A DNA stretch of 9,074 nucleotides, from assembly GCA_030600745.1 (NCBI GenBank), contig JAUVLL010000108.1:1-9074 (forward strand), in the 5' to 3' direction. Below, one piece after another: positions 6,238-9,074 of the stretch (position 1 is its first letter; every line of letters starts with the position of its first letter). The DNA comes from Spirochaetaceae bacterium. GTDB taxonomy: Bacteria; Spirochaetota; Spirochaetia; B11-G9. Position numbers and translations under genes: made by a program. The notes below the pieces were generated by a model, which searched no databases, was not told the origin of the DNA, and was given only the letters and a program-made list of their open reading frames with translations.

Positions 6238-6984
6238 TTAATCCATCAAGACGCCGCCATTTACATCAAGTATTTCTCCTGTTATATAGCTGGCCTCATC
6301 GGAAGCCAGGAACAGTATTGCATCTGCCAGTTCTTCCGGTCTTGCAGGACGACCCAGGGGAATCGATTTAATAGCGTTTTCTATCTTTTCCTTTGGGAGA
6401 CTTCGGAACATGTTAGTATCGCAAAATGCCGGTACTACAGCATTTACATTAATACCGTAAGGAGCCGCGAATTTTGCAAGACATTTCGTTATAGAGAAAA
6501 TACCTGCCTTGGAAGCAGCGTAATTTATTCCGGAAGTTACCCCCCCTCTTTTTGCAGCAAGTGAAGAAAGATTTACTATCTTTCCGTATCCTTGTTTAAT
6601 CATATTTGGCAGTACTTCTTTACAGAGGAAGAAAGTACCTTTGAGATTAACATCCATTACCCCGTCCCATTCTTCCTCTGTCATTTCCAGAATAGGTAAT
6701 GTAGAAAACCTACCTGCATTGTTTACAAGGATATCTACGTTTTCAAATCGTTCCAGGACTTGATTAATAAATCGCTTAACTTCTGCCAGACTGGACAGGT
6801 CCAGTTTCATTGGTATCCCGATAGATCCTTCCTGTTCGAGCTTTTCAGCAGTTCTTTTTGCTCCTTCCAGATCAATATCTGCAGCTATTACGATTGCACC
6901 TTGTCTCCCAAAATTTATAGACGTCGCCATTCCAATACCACTTGCTGCGCCAGTAACAATGGATATTTTGTCTTTTAATCTCAT
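6238..6984 (-). CDS. Short-chain dehydrogenase/reductase (SDR), probably NAD-dependent alcohol or sugar-alcohol oxidoreductase
   Basis: A classical SDR of 248 residues. It has the cofactor glycine motif TGAASGIG (11-18), Asp36 at the end of the second strand (which favours NAD(H) over NADP(H)), NNAG (88-91), Asn113, the catalytic Ser at 140 or 141, and YAASK with Tyr155 and Lys159. The C-terminus has the common ASYITGEILDVNGG pattern (231-244). The exact substrate is not readable. Its position directly after the lipoyl gene (TAAATG junction, no gap) and directly before the ABC transporter suggests that it oxidises the imported compound, or reduces a product, in the same pathway. In acetoin systems an SDR interconverts a vicinal diol and the alpha-hydroxyketone, a useful analogy but not proof. 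The ATG start has GGAGG eight bases upstream, inside the end of the lipoyl gene. Confidence 0.93.
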   Translation of the reverse strand: MRLKDKISIVTGAASGIGMATSINFGRQGAIVIAADIDLEGAKRTAEKLEQEGSIGIPMKLDLSSLAEVKRFINQVLERFENVDILVNNAGRFSTLPILEMTEEEWDGVMDVNLKGTFFLCKEVLPNMIKQGYGKIVNLSSLAAKRGGVTSGINYAASKAGIFSITKCLAKFAAPYGINVNAVVPAFCDTNMFRSLPKEKIENAIKSIPLGRPARPEELADAILFLASDEASYITGEILDVNGGVLMD

Positions 6985-7248
6985 TTATAATTCCTCCAGA
7001 GGCTCATCTGGCGTGTCGGTAATTAAACCAATCACTTCGCCGAATTTAACTGCCTCCTCTTCTTTATAAATTATCTTTCTCAGGTATCCGGAGAAAAAAG
7101 ATTCCGCTTCCAGGACTGCCTTGTCAGACTCAATTTCGAGCAGAATTTCCCCCTTTTCAACTTTATCCCCTGGTTTTTTCCACCAACTATAAATAATTCC
7201 CTCTTCCATGGTTTCCCCCAGCAGGGGCATAATTACTTTTCTTGTCAT
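6985..7248 (-). CDS. Stand-alone lipoyl-domain carrier protein (detached E2 lipoyl domain)
   Basis: This 87-residue protein is a single biotinyl/lipoyl domain and nothing else. The fold signature is clear: MPLLGETMEEG near the N-terminus, then KKPGDKVEKGE, then EIESDKAVLEAES with Lys43 as the predicted lipoylated residue, and GYLRKI after it. In ordinary 2-oxo acid dehydrogenases this domain forms the N-terminus of E2, followed by a linker, a subunit-binding domain and the catalytic domain. Here the protein stops after an acidic tail and the catalytic domain is a separate gene at 46-879. It should act as a mobile acyl carrier between E1, E2 and E3, rather like GcvH in glycine cleavage. Its ATG overlaps the E1 beta stop and has AAGGAG about ten bases upstream. 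The DKA context favours lipoate over biotin, which normally sits in a MKM context. Confidence 0.92.
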   Translation of the reverse strand: MTRKVIMPLLGETMEEGIIYSWWKKPGDKVEKGEILLEIESDKAVLEAESFFSGYLRKIIYKEEEAVKFGEVIGLITDTPDEPLEEL

Positions 7249-8252
7249 AAAGTCAAATCTCCTTGTGTTATATTATTTTCTTTTACAAGGCAGCAAAGTG
7301 CGATTTCAATCTCTTCAACAGAGGGCACTGAATATTTCTCAAGTTCCGGGGAACAGGCAATTATCGTGTCTTTGCCAGCCAGCCGTACCGCCTGTTCCAG
7401 GTCTGGAACTAATTCGAAGGATCTTGTAAAAAGTTCCGCACTCATTCCGGCAGTTTTATTGGATTCTGTTACAATTAGTACTTTTTTTGTTTTTTCAAGT
7501 GATCTCTTTATTGTTAATTCATCCAACGGCCTAAGTGTACGAATGTCTATGACTTCTGTGGATATCTGCTTCTCAGCTTCCATCTTTACTGCTGCTTCCA
7601 GGCAAAAATGGACCATTTTGGAATACGTTAATATAGTGACATCCTTCCCTTCTTTTTTGACATCTGCCTTACCGAGTTCAATCGTATATTCTTCTTCAGG
7701 CACTTCTCCCTTAAGAGTGTAAAGTGCCTTATGTTCAATGAAAAAAACCGGGTTATCATCTCTTATTGCAGACTTTATTAATCCTTTGGCATCGTAAGGA
7801 GTGGAAGGCATAACAACTTTTAAGCCCGGTATATGGGCATACCATGTTTCAAGGCTCTGGGAATGCTGTGCAGCCGCCGACCGTCCGGTTCCCTGCTGTG
7901 TTCTTATTACCATCGGTACTTTTACATTCCCACCTGTCATAAAATGGAATTTTGCCGCCTGATTTATTATCTGGTCTGAAGCAAGAGTCGCAAAATCGAT
8001 ATACATTATCTCGGAAATTGGTCTTAAACCGATAAGTGCAGCTCCTACTCCTGCCCCCACAATCAGTGATTCTGAAAGAGGTGCATCAACAACCCTTCTT
8101 TCTCCAAATATTTCAATAAGCCCTTTTGATACTTTATAGGCACCCCCGTAAACACCTACGTCTTCACCGAATATAAAAACCCTGTCATCCCTTTCCATTT
8201 CCTCCCTGATACCTTCTCCAAGTGCTTCTCTATATGTCAGGATACGATTCAT
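7245..8252 (-). CDS. ThDP-dependent dehydrogenase E1 component, beta subunit (acetoin/pyruvate dehydrogenase type)
   Basis: This is the partner of E1 alpha in the cytoplasmic E1 heterotetramer. At 335 residues it is close to the usual 325. The pyrimidine-binding domain carries GEDVGVYGG (about 29-37) with the family Glu at 30, then VVDAPLSES (54-62). The stretch QQGTGRSAAAQHSQSLE (119-135) includes His130, the active-site-region histidine of AcoB/PdhB proteins. The C-terminal transketolase domain shows VIDIRTLRPLD (235-245) and ends with the PELEKYSVPS element (302-311). The segment normally reading like VPVPY just before that element is replaced by TIIACS, a small divergence. The ATG start is supported by AAGGAG nine bases upstream. 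The TGA stop overlaps the ATG of the lipoyl protein by four bases, which suggests coupled translation. Confidence 0.95.
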   Translation of the reverse strand: MNRILTYREALGEGIREEMERDDRVFIFGEDVGVYGGAYKVSKGLIEIFGERRVVDAPLSESLIVGAGVGAALIGLRPISEIMYIDFATLASDQIINQAAKFHFMTGGNVKVPMVIRTQQGTGRSAAAQHSQSLETWYAHIPGLKVVMPSTPYDAKGLIKSAIRDDNPVFFIEHKALYTLKGEVPEEEYTIELGKADVKKEGKDVTILTYSKMVHFCLEAAVKMEAEKQISTEVIDIRTLRPLDELTIKRSLEKTKKVLIVTESNKTAGMSAELFTRSFELVPDLEQAVRLAGKDTIIACSPELEKYSVPSVEEIEIALCCLVKENNITQGDLTL

Positions 8253-8266
8253 ATCTATTTTCTCCT

Positions 8267-9074
8267 TTATTCCGCATAGATGTTTTTAAAAATTTCCTGT
8301 TTGTCAGGGAAATCACTATTATCTGCAAATATCACAGCATCCTCCAGGATTGTTTCGATCTTCAGGTTAAAATCCTCAAGGTTTTGCTGCGTGATGGTTC
8401 CTCTATCGATTAACCTTTTCTGATAGGTAGATATCGCATCCCAGTTTTTCCATTCCTTTTCTTCCTCCTTCGTTCTGTAGGGAGCAGGATCACTCCTGGA
8501 ATGTCCATAGTACCTGTATGTAAGGCTTTCTATTAAGTAGGGTCCCTTACCGCTTCTGGCATGTTCAACCGCCTTCCTTGTCACATTAGCTACAGCTTCA
8601 ACATCCATACCGTCGACCTGTTCACCCGGCATATTATAAGCAGCAGCTCTTGAGCTCAAATCACTGACAGCAGACGCTGCCGGTAATGGGGTGGAAAGAG
8701 CATACTTGTTGTTTTCAATAACATAGACAACTGGTAATTTATGCAGTCCCGCAAAGTTTAATGACTCATGAAATTCCCCTTCCAGTGAGGCCCCTTCTCC
8801 GAAAAAACACATTACCACTCTGTCACTTTCCAGATATTTCAAAGCGAGTCCTGCGCCCGTAGCTATGGGTATTCCGGCACCGACTATTCCATTTGCGCCA
8901 AGGTTGCCCAGCTTGATATCGGCAATGTGCATTGATCCGCCTTTGCCCTTACAATAACCGTCAATTTTACCGAACATCTCGGCCATCATTCTGTTTATAT
9001 CTCCACCCAGTGCAATCATATGTCCGTGCCCCCGGTGATGACTCTGGATATAGTCCCCTTCCTCCAATGCAGAT
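8267..9074 (-). CDS. ThDP-dependent dehydrogenase E1 component, alpha subunit (acetoin/pyruvate dehydrogenase type), N-terminus cut by window edge
   Basis: This is the alpha half of a two-subunit E1, which with E1 beta binds ThDP and Mg2+, decarboxylates or cleaves an alpha-keto substrate and passes the acyl group to a lipoyl domain. The reading frame stays open to the right edge, so about 50 N-terminal residues are missing; the apparent start near 9067 is an internal TTG (Leu) codon. The visible part opens with the family segment HHRGHGH. The ThDP motif follows as GEGASLEGEFHES and, about 25 residues on, ENNKYA. Near the C-terminal third come PGEQVDGMDV and YRYYGHSRSDP, both typical of AcoA/PdhA proteins. 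The usual GDG of the Mg2+ site is GEG here. The TAA stop is 14 bases before E1 beta. Family membership is clear; the choice between acetoin, pyruvate and another 2-oxo substrate cannot be made from sequence alone. Confidence 0.93.
   Translation of the reverse strand, partial: SALEEGDYIQSHHRGHGHMIALGGDINRMMAEMFGKIDGYCKGKGGSMHIADIKLGNLGANGIVGAGIPIATGAGLALKYLESDRVVMCFFGEGASLEGEFHESLNFAGLHKLPVVYVIENNKYALSTPLPAASAVSDLSSRAAAYNMPGEQVDGMDVEAVANVTRKAVEHARSGKGPYLIESLTYRYYGHSRSDPAPYRTKEEEKEWKNWDAISTYQKRLIDRGTITQQNLEDFNLKIETILEDAVIFADNSDFPDKQEIFKNIYAE

Overview
All ten genes in this window lie on the minus strand and are read from right to left. They look like one operon, or the larger part of one, that joins a sugar-type ABC importer to the parts of a thiamine-diphosphate (ThDP) dehydrogenase complex. 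The DNA is AT-rich. Ribosome binding sites are strong (AAGGAG and AGGAGG types) and several starts are GTG or TTG. One gene encodes a Cys-rich protein of a kind common in anaerobes. An anaerobic bacterium, clostridial or spirochaete-like, is plausible, but no phylogenetic marker is present and this is only a guess.

In order of transcription: E1 alpha (cut by the right edge), E1 beta, a free-standing 87-residue lipoyl-domain protein, an SDR oxidoreductase, an RbsA-type tandem ATPase, an RbsC-type permease, a lipoprotein sugar-binding protein, a class I aldolase of the DeoC/FbaB/LsrF superfamily, a C_GCAxxG_C_C-family Cys-rich protein, and an E2 acyltransferase that consists of the catalytic domain only. 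The first five genes are packed tightly, with a 4-base overlap and two direct stop/start junctions. Gaps of 113, 191 and 102 bases flank the binding protein and the aldolase. These gaps hold RNA-level signals: a perfect Shine-Dalgarno sequence with no start codon, and a 13-bp hairpin. No gene-free stretch is longer than 300 bases.

Inferred role: the importer brings in a small sugar or polyol and the SDR oxidises an alcohol to a ketone. The E1/lipoyl/E2 set then cleaves an alpha-keto or alpha-hydroxyketone compound oxidatively to an acyl-CoA, as acetoin or pyruvate dehydrogenases do. The aldolase supplies or removes a carbon fragment. No kinase, E3 (dihydrolipoamide dehydrogenase), lipoate ligase or regulator is visible, so these must lie elsewhere. 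The most unusual features are the E2 split into two separate proteins encoded about 6 kb apart with a transporter between them, and the apparent RNA stabilisation of the binding-protein cistron.
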